Positions 41,477-50,021 of a stretch of DNA of 64,000 nucleotides are shown here, piece after piece (position 1 is the first letter of the stretch; each line of letters begins with the position of its first letter). Origin of the DNA: Akkermansiaceae bacterium (lineage in GTDB: Bacteria > Verrucomicrobiota > Verrucomicrobiia > Verrucomicrobiales > Akkermansiaceae). Where the stretch lies: assembly GCA_017798145.1 (NCBI GenBank), contig CP059069.1:1783226-1847225 (forward strand), given 5' to 3'. Below the pieces are notes generated by a model. The model was given only the letters and a program-made list of their open reading frames with translations, had not been told where the DNA came from and did no database searches. A program made the position numbers and the translations under genes.

Positions 41477-44400
41477 ATGCTCTCCATACTCACATGCCGC
41501 AGCAAGTTGCCCTGGCTGATCATTTCCCTCGCTTCCTCCCTATCCGCATTCGCCGTCACTGACGAGCCCCCCCCGAAAACAGAAGGCACAGCCAACCCCG
41601 AAGCCATCCCTGCGGAAACCTCGGAAGAAGCCATTCTCTCCACCATCCAATACCCGCAGGAAATGGAAGCGAAGCTTTTCGCCCGCGAGCCCAACGTCCA
41701 GGATCCCACCGCTATCACCTTCGACGGGCAGAACCGACTCTACATCGCCGAGACACACCGCTTCGAGCGCGGCGTGGAGGACAACCGCCGCAACCCATGG
41801 GTCGCCGACGACTACCAGCTCACCACCACCGCCGGGCGTCTGGAGATGTACAAGAAATACGCGGATAAGAAACCGCTCTCCTATTTCACCGAATACTCGG
41901 AGAAAATCCGCGTGGTCGAGGATCGCGACGGCGATGGCAAAGCCGACCACTCCCAGATCTTCGCGGACGGCTTCAACGATCCGCTGGATGGCACGGCGGC
42001 GGGCGTGATGGAGCTCGACGGCAAAATCTACTTCGCCTGCATCCCGCACGTCTGGCTGTTAGAGGATACCGATGGTGATCTCGCCGCAGACAACCGCGAG
42101 TCCCTGCAGGAAGGCTACGGCATTTCCGTGAGCCTCAGCGGCCACGACCTCAACGGCTTCGTCCTCGGCCCCGACAACCGCATCTACTTCACCATCGGCG
42201 ACAGAGGCTACAACCTCAAAACCAAGGACGGCCGCCACCTCTACAGCCAGTACGAGGGCGCCGTGTTCCGCATGGAGCGCGATGGCAGCGGGCTGGAGGT
42301 GATCCACACGGGTTTGCGCAACCCCAAGGAGGTCGCGTTCGATCGCTACGGGAACCTGTTTTCCGTCGATAACGAGGCTGACATGCAGGACATGGCCCGC
42401 GTCGTTGATGTCGTGGAAGGCGCCCACTCCGGCTGGCAGCGCGGCCACCAGGCGTTCCAGAAATTCACGAACCTGATCTACGGCACCAGCCGCCACGATA
42501 CGAACTGGATGAGGGAACGCCACTGGGATCCAGACAGCGAGCTCCGCCCGCGCGCCATACTCGCCCCGGCCGGATGGGTCGCCAAGGGACCCTCCGGCCT
42601 CGCCTACAACCCCGGCACCGGCCTCGCGGAAAAATGGGACAACCATTTCTTCGTCTGCGATTTCGTCGGCGCGAACAGCGCGGTGATCGGTTTCCGCATG
42701 GAGCCGAACGGCGCGGGCTTCAAGGTTGAGAAGAAGGAAAATTTTGTCTCCGGGATGCTCTGCACGGACATCGAGTTCGGCTACGACAGCAAGGCTTACG
42801 TCACCGATTATGTCGGCAGCTGGCCCACGCATGGATTCGGAAACGTCTTCACCTTCGAGGATCCGAAGGAAACCGCGAAGCCGGAGACCAAGGAAGTCCG
42901 CGGAATTTTCGCGAAAGGTTTCAACAAGCTGCCCGCACAGGAACTCGCCGGCCTCCTCCGCCATCCCGACATGCGCGTCCGCCTCCGCGCCCAGGTCGCC
43001 CTTTCTGATGATGTCCAGAACCGCGACCTCCTCCTCGCAGCCACCGCCTCAACCGAGCCCCTCACCACCCGCCTCCACGGTGTCTGGGGGCTGGGGAACC
43101 TCGCCCGGCTCAAAAAGGACACGCAATCGGCGGAACAACTCGCCGCACTCTGCTCGGATGATGACTCCAAGGTGCGCGGCCAAGCCGTCAAGGCGCTGGG
43201 GGACTCCGGCCACCGGGAAGACCTCGATGCCATTCTTGGATGCCTCGCCGATTCCGACCTCCGCACCCGCATGCTCGCGGCGATCGCCACCGGAAAGCTC
43301 GGCACCAGGTCACAGATTCCCATACTGATGGCTGTCGCGAAGGACAACGACGACAGGGACGAATACCTCCGCCACGGCGTCGTACAGGGATTGATCGGGA
43401 TCGGGGATGCGGATCTGGTCCATGCCTTTGCCAACAGCGAGTCCCCCGCCATCCGCCGTGCGGTGGTGCTCGCCCTACGCCGCTTCGGCGACGGCCGCAT
43501 CGGCCATTTCCTCAAGGACACGGATCTCTCCATCGCCGTCGAAACCGTGCAGGCGATCAACGACAATTACATCGAGGGCGCCCGCCAAGACCTCGCCGCC
43601 GCAACCCACCTCCTCGGCAAATCCACATGGGCCGTCGATCTGCGCATCCTCAACGCCATGATCCGCGCCGGGGGCGATGACAATGCCCGCCGCCTCATCG
43701 AGGTCGCATCTAACAAATCGCTTTCCGAAAACGCCCGCACTGAGGCGCTCTGGCTGCTCGGTCGTTTCGAGAAATCACCGCCCACCGATCCGACCACCGG
43801 CATGTATCGCCCCATCAAAGGGCAGCAGCCGCTGGGCAAGGAAGTCCGTGGGGAAATCCACGACGCATTGCTTCCGCTGCTCGCCAACAGCACAGGCAAC
43901 CTGCTTGTCGAAGCCCTCGGCCTAGCCGGGAAATTCGGCGTTGAAATCCCCACCAAAACCCTCATGGGTCAGCTCACCGGCGCGAAAAACCCCTTGCAGG
44001 TCAGGCTCGCCGCACTGGGGAAACTCGAAAAGGAAAAGCCCTCCGGTTTCACAGAAACCCTTGTTGGATTGACCGCTGACAGCGATCCCAAGATGCGCGC
44101 CGCCGCACTTCAAGCGCTCGGGCGCATCTCCCCGGAAGAGGCCTTCGGGGTGATTGGGAACATCCTTGCCTCGGGGGAACCCTCCGATCAGCAGCTCGCC
44201 ATCGCCTTGCTCGGAACGCTCGCCCATCCGCAGGCACCTGCCACCCTCCTCAACCTGATGCAGGATCTGAAGAACCAGCCGCCCGCCATCCACCTCGACA
44301 TCATCGAGGCCGCAACGAAACACGGCGGCCCCGAGCTCGATATGGCGGTTGCGGATCATGAGGCGGGCATCGACAAGGGCGATCCCCTCGCGGCCTTCCA

Positions 44401-44833
44401 AGTCGCACTGGAAGGCGGCAACCCGGAGAACGGTAGAAGCATTTTCTTCAACAACGGCTCAGCCAACTGCCGCCAGTGCCATAAGGTCGGCGAGCGCGGA
44501 GGCGATGCCGGCCCGAACATGGCAGGGATAGGCGGCCGCCACGAATCCGCCTACATCCTGGAGTCCATCGTCAACCCCAGCGCCAAGCTCGCGGCAGGAT
44601 ATTCCGCCATCGCGGTGACCATGAAGGGCGGGAAAATCGTCGCCGGCCTGCTGGTGAGCGAGAACGAGGACGAGGTCGTCGTCAGGAACATGGAGACAAA
44701 CGAGGAAACCGTCTGCAAGCGCACGGACATCGTCTCCATACCGCCAGCCATTTCCACCATGCCCCCCATGGGCCTGATCCTGAAAAAGACCGAGATCCGG
44801 GATCTGGTGGCCTTCCTGTCCTCGCTGAAGTAA
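41477..44833 (+). CDS. Large secreted dehydrogenase-like protein with HEAT repeats and a C-terminal heme-binding cytochrome c domain
   Basis: This 1118-residue protein starts with a signal peptide (CRSKLPWLIISLASSLSAFAV). It then has a six-bladed NHL/PQQ-sugar dehydrogenase-like propeller (about 50-480: AITFDGQNRLYIAETHRFERG, LGPDNRIYFTIGDRGYN, GLRNPKEVAFDRYGNLFSVDNEADM), HEAT repeats (about 490-960) and a cytochrome c domain with the heme site C998-R-Q-C1001-H1002 in NCRQCHKVGERGGD. This is the PVC-type multidomain cytochrome common in Planctomycetes/Verrucomicrobia; its physiological substrate is unknown, presumably a sugar or alcohol in the periplasm. The start at 41477 was preferred to 41387, which overlaps the previous gene and has no signal peptide. 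Confidence 0.92.
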   Translation: MLSILTCRSKLPWLIISLASSLSAFAVTDEPPPKTEGTANPEAIPAETSEEAILSTIQYPQEMEAKLFAREPNVQDPTAITFDGQNRLYIAETHRFERGVEDNRRNPWVADDYQLTTTAGRLEMYKKYADKKPLSYFTEYSEKIRVVEDRDGDGKADHSQIFADGFNDPLDGTAAGVMELDGKIYFACIPHVWLLEDTDGDLAADNRESLQEGYGISVSLSGHDLNGFVLGPDNRIYFTIGDRGYNLKTKDGRHLYSQYEGAVFRMERDGSGLEVIHTGLRNPKEVAFDRYGNLFSVDNEADMQDMARVVDVVEGAHSGWQRGHQAFQKFTNLIYGTSRHDTNWMRERHWDPDSELRPRAILAPAGWVAKGPSGLAYNPGTGLAEKWDNHFFVCDFVGANSAVIGFRMEPNGAGFKVEKKENFVSGMLCTDIEFGYDSKAYVTDYVGSWPTHGFGNVFTFEDPKETAKPETKEVRGIFAKGFNKLPAQELAGLLRHPDMRVRLRAQVALSDDVQNRDLLLAATASTEPLTTRLHGVWGLGNLARLKKDTQSAEQLAALCSDDDSKVRGQAVKALGDSGHREDLDAILGCLADSDLRTRMLAAIATGKLGTRSQIPILMAVAKDNDDRDEYLRHGVVQGLIGIGDADLVHAFANSESPAIRRAVVLALRRFGDGRIGHFLKDTDLSIAVETVQAINDNYIEGARQDLAAATHLLGKSTWAVDLRILNAMIRAGGDDNARRLIEVASNKSLSENARTEALWLLGRFEKSPPTDPTTGMYRPIKGQQPLGKEVRGEIHDALLPLLANSTGNLLVEALGLAGKFGVEIPTKTLMGQLTGAKNPLQVRLAALGKLEKEKPSGFTETLVGLTADSDPKMRAAALQALGRISPEEAFGVIGNILASGEPSDQQLAIALLGTLAHPQAPATLLNLMQDLKNQPPAIHLDIIEAATKHGGPELDMAVADHEAGIDKGDPLAAFQVALEGGNPENGRSIFFNNGSANCRQCHKVGERGGDAGPNMAGIGGRHESAYILESIVNPSAKLAAGYSAIAVTMKGGKIVAGLLVSENEDEVVVRNMETNEETVCKRTDIVSIPPAISTMPPMGLILKKTEIRDLVAFLSSLK

Positions 44834-44872
44834 CCGGCCTCTGGTTTTTGCTCGCGCCGTGTGGAGGAAGGC

Positions 44873-45241
44873 TCAGAACCATTCCTTTTTGCCGACCACA
44901 TACGTCTTCACGAACTCGGAATCCGTCTTGGTCAGGTAAAGGATGCCTTCGATGAGTCCCACGATGCCGACGGCCATGGTCGGCAATCCGCATACAAACA
45001 AGCCGACGAGGCCGACGGACAGCATGATGACACCGGGGACTGTGTATCCGAGGTAAAGCTTGTGAACCCCGAAGGAGCCGAGAACGATGCCAAGGATGCC
45101 GGCGATCAGCTTCTTGTCGGTTTGTTCCTTGGGATAGCTTTCCTCTGCGGCCGGTGCGTTTGGCGGGGCGGCCACTGGAGGCGGGGTCTGTTCCGGTGCG
45201 GGCGGTGCGGCTTGTTCCGGTGCTGGCGTTTCTTCTGACAT
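44873..45241 (-). CDS. TM2 domain membrane protein
   Basis: The 122-residue product has a Pro/Ala/Glu-rich N-terminal tail of about 40 residues, then two membrane helices of the TM2 domain: KKLIAGILGIVLGSFGVHKLYLG followed by VIMLSVGLVGLFVCGLPTMAVGIVGLIEGILYL. TM2 proteins are small with no settled role in bacteria. It is convergent with the upstream cytochrome gene and divergent from the next. Confidence 0.88.
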   Translation of the reverse strand: MSEETPAPEQAAPPAPEQTPPPVAAPPNAPAAEESYPKEQTDKKLIAGILGIVLGSFGVHKLYLGYTVPGVIMLSVGLVGLFVCGLPTMAVGIVGLIEGILYLTKTDSEFVKTYVVGKKEWF

Positions 45242-45292
45242 GGTGGTTGTCGAATAGCAAAAATCCATCAAGCTGGCAAGCAGCAAGCAGAA

Positions 45293-45967
45293 ATGAAACC
45301 GCGCATCACCCTCGCAGAGACCACACTTGAGGACGGCAGCCACCTGGAGCTCCAGGAGCACGACGGCCGCCGCTACCTCAGCATCCACGGCCAGCAAATC
45401 TGCGGCCCGGCCACAAGGGCGGCGGAAGAAGAGCTGGCAAAGCTGGCGGCGGCCCCGTTCCGCCCGGCACGGCAGCCGCGGATCTGGCTCGTGGGGCTGG
45501 GGCTCGGAAACATGCTGGCTGCCATCATCCGTGAGCTCCCGCAGAAGCGCGCCGTCTACACCGTGGCGGAAAGCCGCAGCGCACTGCCCGAGTGGAACCG
45601 CGAGTTTTTCCCGGAATCCCCTCTCGCCGATCCGCGCGTCGTGATCGAGGAAAATGCGGGCGCAAACGCCCTCAACAAGCAATCCGGCTGCCTCCACGCG
45701 ATCCTCATCCACCTCGATTCCGCCCCTCTCGCCGGAAAGCAGCGCCTGCTCGTCAACGACAAGCGCTGGCTTTCCGCCACCTACGAGGCGCTCCAACCCG
45801 GCGGCCTTCTGGCGATCGGATCCACCCGGAAAATGCCAACCCTGACCCGCAACCTCGAGCGCGAGGGCTACGAGGTCGTCGAACATATGGTGCCCGCCGT
45901 GCCGATGGCGAAGAAGCCGCGTTACGTCCCGATCTGGCTCGCGCGCAAGTCGCGAGGTGCCGCTTGA
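45293..45967 (+). CDS. Spermidine synthase-like/class I methyltransferase-fold protein
   Basis: This 224-residue protein has an N-terminal beta segment (TLEDGSHLELQEHDGRRYLSI) and a Rossmann nucleotide loop (IWLVGLGLGNMLAAIIREL), the pattern of spermidine synthase-like proteins, then a YEALQPGGLLAIGSTRK region. The catalytic aspartates of real polyamine synthases are not obvious, so it may be a diverged methyltransferase-fold protein. It is followed 39 bp later by the adaptor gene. Confidence 0.65.
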   Translation: MKPRITLAETTLEDGSHLELQEHDGRRYLSIHGQQICGPATRAAEEELAKLAAAPFRPARQPRIWLVGLGLGNMLAAIIRELPQKRAVYTVAESRSALPEWNREFFPESPLADPRVVIEENAGANALNKQSGCLHAILIHLDSAPLAGKQRLLVNDKRWLSATYEALQPGGLLAIGSTRKMPTLTRNLEREGYEVVEHMVPAVPMAKKPRYVPIWLARKSRGAA

Positions 45968-46006
45968 GTCGATCCCGGCTTTGTGCTTTCCTTCCCGCCC
46001 CTGATC

Positions 46007-47398
46007 ATGACCCGCATCCAACATCTCGTCCCATTACTCATTGCCGCGACCGCCCATGCCGGGGAGCTCACCTTGGAAATGAAACCTTTTTCCGTCACAC
46101 ACAGCCTTCCTGCCATCGCGCTCCCACTGGAAAGCACCCCCATCGTCCTGGACGCGGAAGCTTGGACGGAATTCACCATCACCAAGATCGCCGCGCATGG
46201 CAGCTCCGTGAAAAAAGGAGACACCCTCCTTGCCTGCGATGCCGAGGGCATAGCCCGCAAGATCGAGGACACCCGCCGCTCCATCTCCGCCGAGACACTA
46301 GGCCTCGCACAAGCGCAACTCGATCTCTCGACCCTTGAGAAGACCGTCCCCGAGCAGCTTGCCCGGCTGAAGCGCGGGGCGGAGCAAGCGGCGGAGGAAC
46401 TCGCCTATTTCACGGAAACCCGCCGCAAGGCCGCGGAGGAAGCGGCCGCGCAATCCCTCAAGCGCAACGAGCAGATGCTCGCCTCGAAGCAGGAGGAGCT
46501 CAAGCAGCTCCTCAAAATGTATGAGGCGGACGACATCACCGAGGACACCGAGGAAATCATCCTCCAGAACCAGAAGGATGCCGTGGAATACGCGGAGTTC
46601 GCCCTGCGCATGGAAATGCTCGACCACGAGCGCACCCTCAGCGTTTCGCTGCCGCGCGAGGCCATCTCCCTCACCCAAAACCGCGACGACACCGCACTGC
46701 AGCTCGCCAAGGGCGAAAAGGATCTGCCGCGTTCCATCGAGCTGAAAAAAATCGAGGTCGCCGGCCTGGAAGCCTCGCTCGGGCGCAACACGCAGACCCT
46801 CGCGGAGCTTGAGAAAGACCGCGCTCTCTTCGAGATCAAGGCACCCGCCGACGGCACCTTTTACCATGGTTCCATCGAGGACGGAAAATGGACAAGCGGC
46901 GAGCTCATCAAGGGTCTGCACAGTAATGGTTCCGCACCGGTCAAGAAAGCCTTCGCCACCTTCATCCCGGCATCCGCGAAGATGGCCATCCACGCCTTTC
47001 CGGACCAGGCGACCGCGGCTGCTCTCACTGTCGGAGCGAAAGGAGCCGCCACGCTCTCCGGACGCGGAAACATGAGCATCCAGGTATCGTTGGAATCGCT
47101 GGGCGCCACCCCGAACCCGGATCAAACCTACAATGCCACCTTCGCGGCGGAGTGGCCGGAAAAATCGCAGGTCGCAGCAGGTCAGGCGCTGGCGATCCAC
47201 CTGGTATCCTACGCCGCGGACGCCGCTCTCACAATCCCATCCAAAGCGATCGCATACGGCCCGAAGGGCTGGGAGGTTGAGGTCAAGCTGGCCGATGGGA
47301 AGACCGAGAAGCGCCCTGTGACCAAAGGCATTTCATCCGCCGAGGAAACGGAAATCACCTCCGGACTGGAAGCCGGGCAAGTGGTCATCGTACCATAG
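46007..47398 (+). CDS. HlyD-like periplasmic adaptor (membrane fusion) protein
   Basis: The 463-residue product has a signal peptide (TRIQHLVPLLIAATAHAGE), a split lipoyl-like segment (ITKIAAHGSSVKKGDTLLACD), a long coiled coil (about 75-260) and a beta-barrel region (FEIKAPADGTFYHGSIEDG, ALAIHLVSYAADAALTIPSKAIAYGPKGWEVEVKLADGK). This is the order of RND/ABC adaptor proteins, but no inner-membrane pump or outer-membrane channel gene is adjacent. ATG at 46007 fits the signal peptide. Confidence 0.8.
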   Translation: MTRIQHLVPLLIAATAHAGELTLEMKPFSVTHSLPAIALPLESTPIVLDAEAWTEFTITKIAAHGSSVKKGDTLLACDAEGIARKIEDTRRSISAETLGLAQAQLDLSTLEKTVPEQLARLKRGAEQAAEELAYFTETRRKAAEEAAAQSLKRNEQMLASKQEELKQLLKMYEADDITEDTEEIILQNQKDAVEYAEFALRMEMLDHERTLSVSLPREAISLTQNRDDTALQLAKGEKDLPRSIELKKIEVAGLEASLGRNTQTLAELEKDRALFEIKAPADGTFYHGSIEDGKWTSGELIKGLHSNGSAPVKKAFATFIPASAKMAIHAFPDQATAAALTVGAKGAATLSGRGNMSIQVSLESLGATPNPDQTYNATFAAEWPEKSQVAAGQALAIHLVSYAADAALTIPSKAIAYGPKGWEVEVKLADGKTEKRPVTKGISSAEETEITSGLEAGQVVIVP

Positions 47399-48241
47399 CC
47401 GCCACCTCCCGCCGCGGTCTCCACCGTCAACCACCATCGGTGTCACAACACCGGCAGATTGATCTGGAGATCGTGAAGCGGAGCGATTTCATGAAAGGCT
47501 TCGAAGTCCATCCGAGGCTCTTCGCAGATCTTTATGGAACCAGTGATAGCTTGCCGCAGAAGAAGAGGATTCTGGTGCGGTAGTCTTTGAAGTTCATGAG
47601 GGTCCGGGCATTGGCCTTGATGGCTTGGATCTTGTAGTTGATCCCTTCCGAGATGGCGTTGGTGATGAGCTCGATCAGGTCTGTGACCAGGCGCTTGCGG
47701 AGTTTCGCCGCAGCTGCGGAGAGGACGGCCGGCAGCCACTGGTTGAGCCTGTCGATGACCCCCTTGAAGCTCGGGTTCTCGCATCCTGCCGCCACTCAAG
47801 CAATGCGCCCGCGACATGCGCACGATCTGGCGCGATCTCATCCCAAACCTATGGGGCGGCGATCCCCTTCAGTGTTCCTGAGCAAGGGCACCATGAAACC
47901 CATCCGCCAAGCCATCCGCCGCGAAGAAATCCAATTCTTCCTCCGCCTCATGGCCTCTGGGAGCGAATCCTCCAGCTTCCCCGCCCGCTCCCGGTCGCTG
48001 GATTCCTGGAGGCTAACGAGCCGGAAAGTGCCTTAAGTCACTGCCATCCGGGTCAGGTGTCTCATTGCAACATTTCTCAATCCATCTCCCAGATACTTTT
48101 CGCGCCTGCGCCTACGACGCGCTCGGGCGCATGAATGGGGCCTTTCGGATTGATGATTCGATTGGTCGTTCCAAGCCCTCCACCTCCGGCAGCCCGACCT
48201 TGGGTGAGGTTATGGCGGGCTGGCTGCAGGATTCCAGGTTC
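47399..48241. other. Decayed intergenic region with IS remnant
   Basis: This 843-bp stretch has no intact gene. Its left half carries the ISL3 transposase remnant. The right half (about 47800-48060) has frames with protein-like patches such as CARDMRTIWRDLIPNLWGGDPLQ and MKPIRQAIRREEIQFFLRLMASG, but each is short and interrupted. It looks like a graveyard of two or more old insertions. Confidence 0.7.
47530..47800 (-). mobile_element. ISL3 family transposase remnant (C-terminal part)
   Basis: On the minus strand, an 87-codon frame ends with LITNAISEGINYKIQAIKANARTLMNFKDYRTRILFFCGKL, the conserved C-terminus of ISL3 transposases (DDE_Tnp_ISL3), where a Ser/Asn-N-G-x-N/I-x-K-I-Q helix is typical. 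The rest of the catalytic domain, including the DDE residues, is missing upstream. No terminal inverted repeats were identified. It is a plain DNA-transposon fragment. Confidence 0.85.
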
Positions 48242-49921
48242 CTATCTGAGCAGATTCCATCCCGTAACCAGCGCCTTTAGGCCGGCCATCTCGATGGAGG
48301 AATCCACGCCCGTGCCCCAGAGCAGGCGCCCGTCATCGTGCTGGAGCTGGACGTAGGCGGCGGCGCTTGCATCGGAGCCGCCGCGCACGGCGTGAGACCG
48401 GTAGTCGGTGACCTTGAAATCCTTCATGCCCACCGTTTCCAGGGCGTGGACGAAGGAATTGATTGGCCCGTTGCCATCGCCCTCGATGCGGTGGAGATTC
48501 CCATGAATGGAGACGACCGCGTTGCAGTGGACGTTGCCACCACCGGGCTTGTGGATCAGCTCGTATTCCGTTACCTGGAGCGGCTCCGCGACGTTGACGA
48601 AATGCTCGAAAAACGCCTCGCGGATCTCGTCGGGCGTGAGTTCGCCGCCCTGTTTGTCGGCGAGGTCGTAGATGTATTTCCCGACGATGGGGTGCATCGA
48701 CTTGGGAAGGTCGAAGCCGTGCTCGCGATCCAGCACGTAGGCGACGCCGCCTTTTCCGGACTGCGAGTTGATGCGGATGATCGCCTCGTAGGAGCGCCCG
48801 ATGTCCTGCGGATCGATGGTCAGGTAAGGCACGCCCCACATCGTCGCGGGATCTAGCCTGGTTTCCCTTTCGCGGCGGTCCAGGCCTTTCTTGATCGCGT
48901 CCTGGTGGCTGCCGGAAAACGCGGTGAAGACCAGCTCACCCGCATAGGGCTGGCGCTCCGGAACCACCAAACGCGTGAATTTCTCATATTTCAGGCGGAT
49001 GTCCGTCAGCCCGGAAAAATCCAGCCCGGTCGCGATACCGTGGCTGTTCATGTTCAGCGCGAGGGTGACGATGTCGAGGTTCCCCGTGCGCTCGCCGTTG
49101 CCGAAAAGCGTGCCTTCCACCCTGTCCGCGCCGGCCATCAGGCCGAGTTCGGTCGCCGCAACACCGGTGCCTCGGTCGTTATGCGTGTGGAGGGAAATGG
49201 AAATGGAATCGCGGCGGTCAAGGTTCCGCCCCATCCACTCGATCATGTCTGCATGGACGTTCGGGGTGGCCCATTGGACGGTGTCGGGGAGGTTGATGAT
49301 CATCTTTTTCTCCGGGGTCGGCTGCCATACATCGATCACTGCGTTGCAAACCTCGGCGGAGAAATCCAATTCCGTATCGGAAAAGGACTCCGGCGAATAC
49401 TGCATGATCACCTCGGTCTGGGGTATTGTTGACACCAGTTCCTTGACCAGCTTTGCGCCGTCGATGGCGATCTGCTTGATCGATTCCCGGGAGGCATCCC
49501 CGAAGGTGACGCGGCGTTGCAGAGGCGAGGTGGAGTTGTAGATGTGCACGATGGCGCGCCGCGCGCCGGCAATGGCCTCGAAGCTCCGGCGTATCAGCTG
49601 CTCGCGTGTCTGCACGAGGATCTGGATCGTCACATCGTCCGGGATCCGGTTTTCCTCGATCAGGCGGCGGCAGAAATTGAATTCCGTATCAGCGGCGGAG
49701 GGGAAACCGATCTCGATTTCCTTGAAACCGATCCGTACCAGCAGTTCGAAGAACTCCAGTTTCTCCTCGATGGACATCGGCTGCGGCAGCGCCTGGTTTC
49801 CGTCGCGGAGGTCCACCGAGCACCAGATCGGGGCGCGGGTGATCTCCTTGTCCGGCCAAGTGCGGTCGGGCAGCGGGATCGCCGGGAAGGGGCGGTATTT
49901 CTTGAGGGAACTCGGGTTCAT
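48242..49921 (-). CDS. leuA: 2-isopropylmalate synthase (LeuA type 2)
   Basis: The 559-residue product has WCSVDLRDGNQALPQPM (metal and substrate site), LHTHNDRGTGVAATEL and a regulatory C-terminal domain (FKVTDYRSHAVRGGSDASAAAYVQLQ). It condenses acetyl-CoA with 2-ketoisovalerate as the first step of leucine synthesis. It matches the longer actinobacterial/proteobacterial type LeuA. Met at 49921 fits the usual N-terminus (SSLKKYRPFPAIPLPDRTWP); the open frame extends 60 codons further without homology. Confidence 0.95.
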   Translation of the reverse strand: MNPSSLKKYRPFPAIPLPDRTWPDKEITRAPIWCSVDLRDGNQALPQPMSIEEKLEFFELLVRIGFKEIEIGFPSAADTEFNFCRRLIEENRIPDDVTIQILVQTREQLIRRSFEAIAGARRAIVHIYNSTSPLQRRVTFGDASRESIKQIAIDGAKLVKELVSTIPQTEVIMQYSPESFSDTELDFSAEVCNAVIDVWQPTPEKKMIINLPDTVQWATPNVHADMIEWMGRNLDRRDSISISLHTHNDRGTGVAATELGLMAGADRVEGTLFGNGERTGNLDIVTLALNMNSHGIATGLDFSGLTDIRLKYEKFTRLVVPERQPYAGELVFTAFSGSHQDAIKKGLDRRERETRLDPATMWGVPYLTIDPQDIGRSYEAIIRINSQSGKGGVAYVLDREHGFDLPKSMHPIVGKYIYDLADKQGGELTPDEIREAFFEHFVNVAEPLQVTEYELIHKPGGGNVHCNAVVSIHGNLHRIEGDGNGPINSFVHALETVGMKDFKVTDYRSHAVRGGSDASAAAYVQLQHDDGRLLWGTGVDSSIEMAGLKALVTGWNLLR

Positions 49922-50021
49922 CGGGTGGGGAGCAAGGCTACGCCACAAGATGGCTCCGAGGCAAGGGCTGCCTCTCGGGCAATCTCCGGAGCGCGGCGGG
50001 CTGGCGCGGATGTGCGTCCCG

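Noticed and set aside
47638-48036. 132-codon plus-strand gene in the decayed region
   Set aside because: The first part is the antisense of the ISL3 remnant and no continuous family match is evident.
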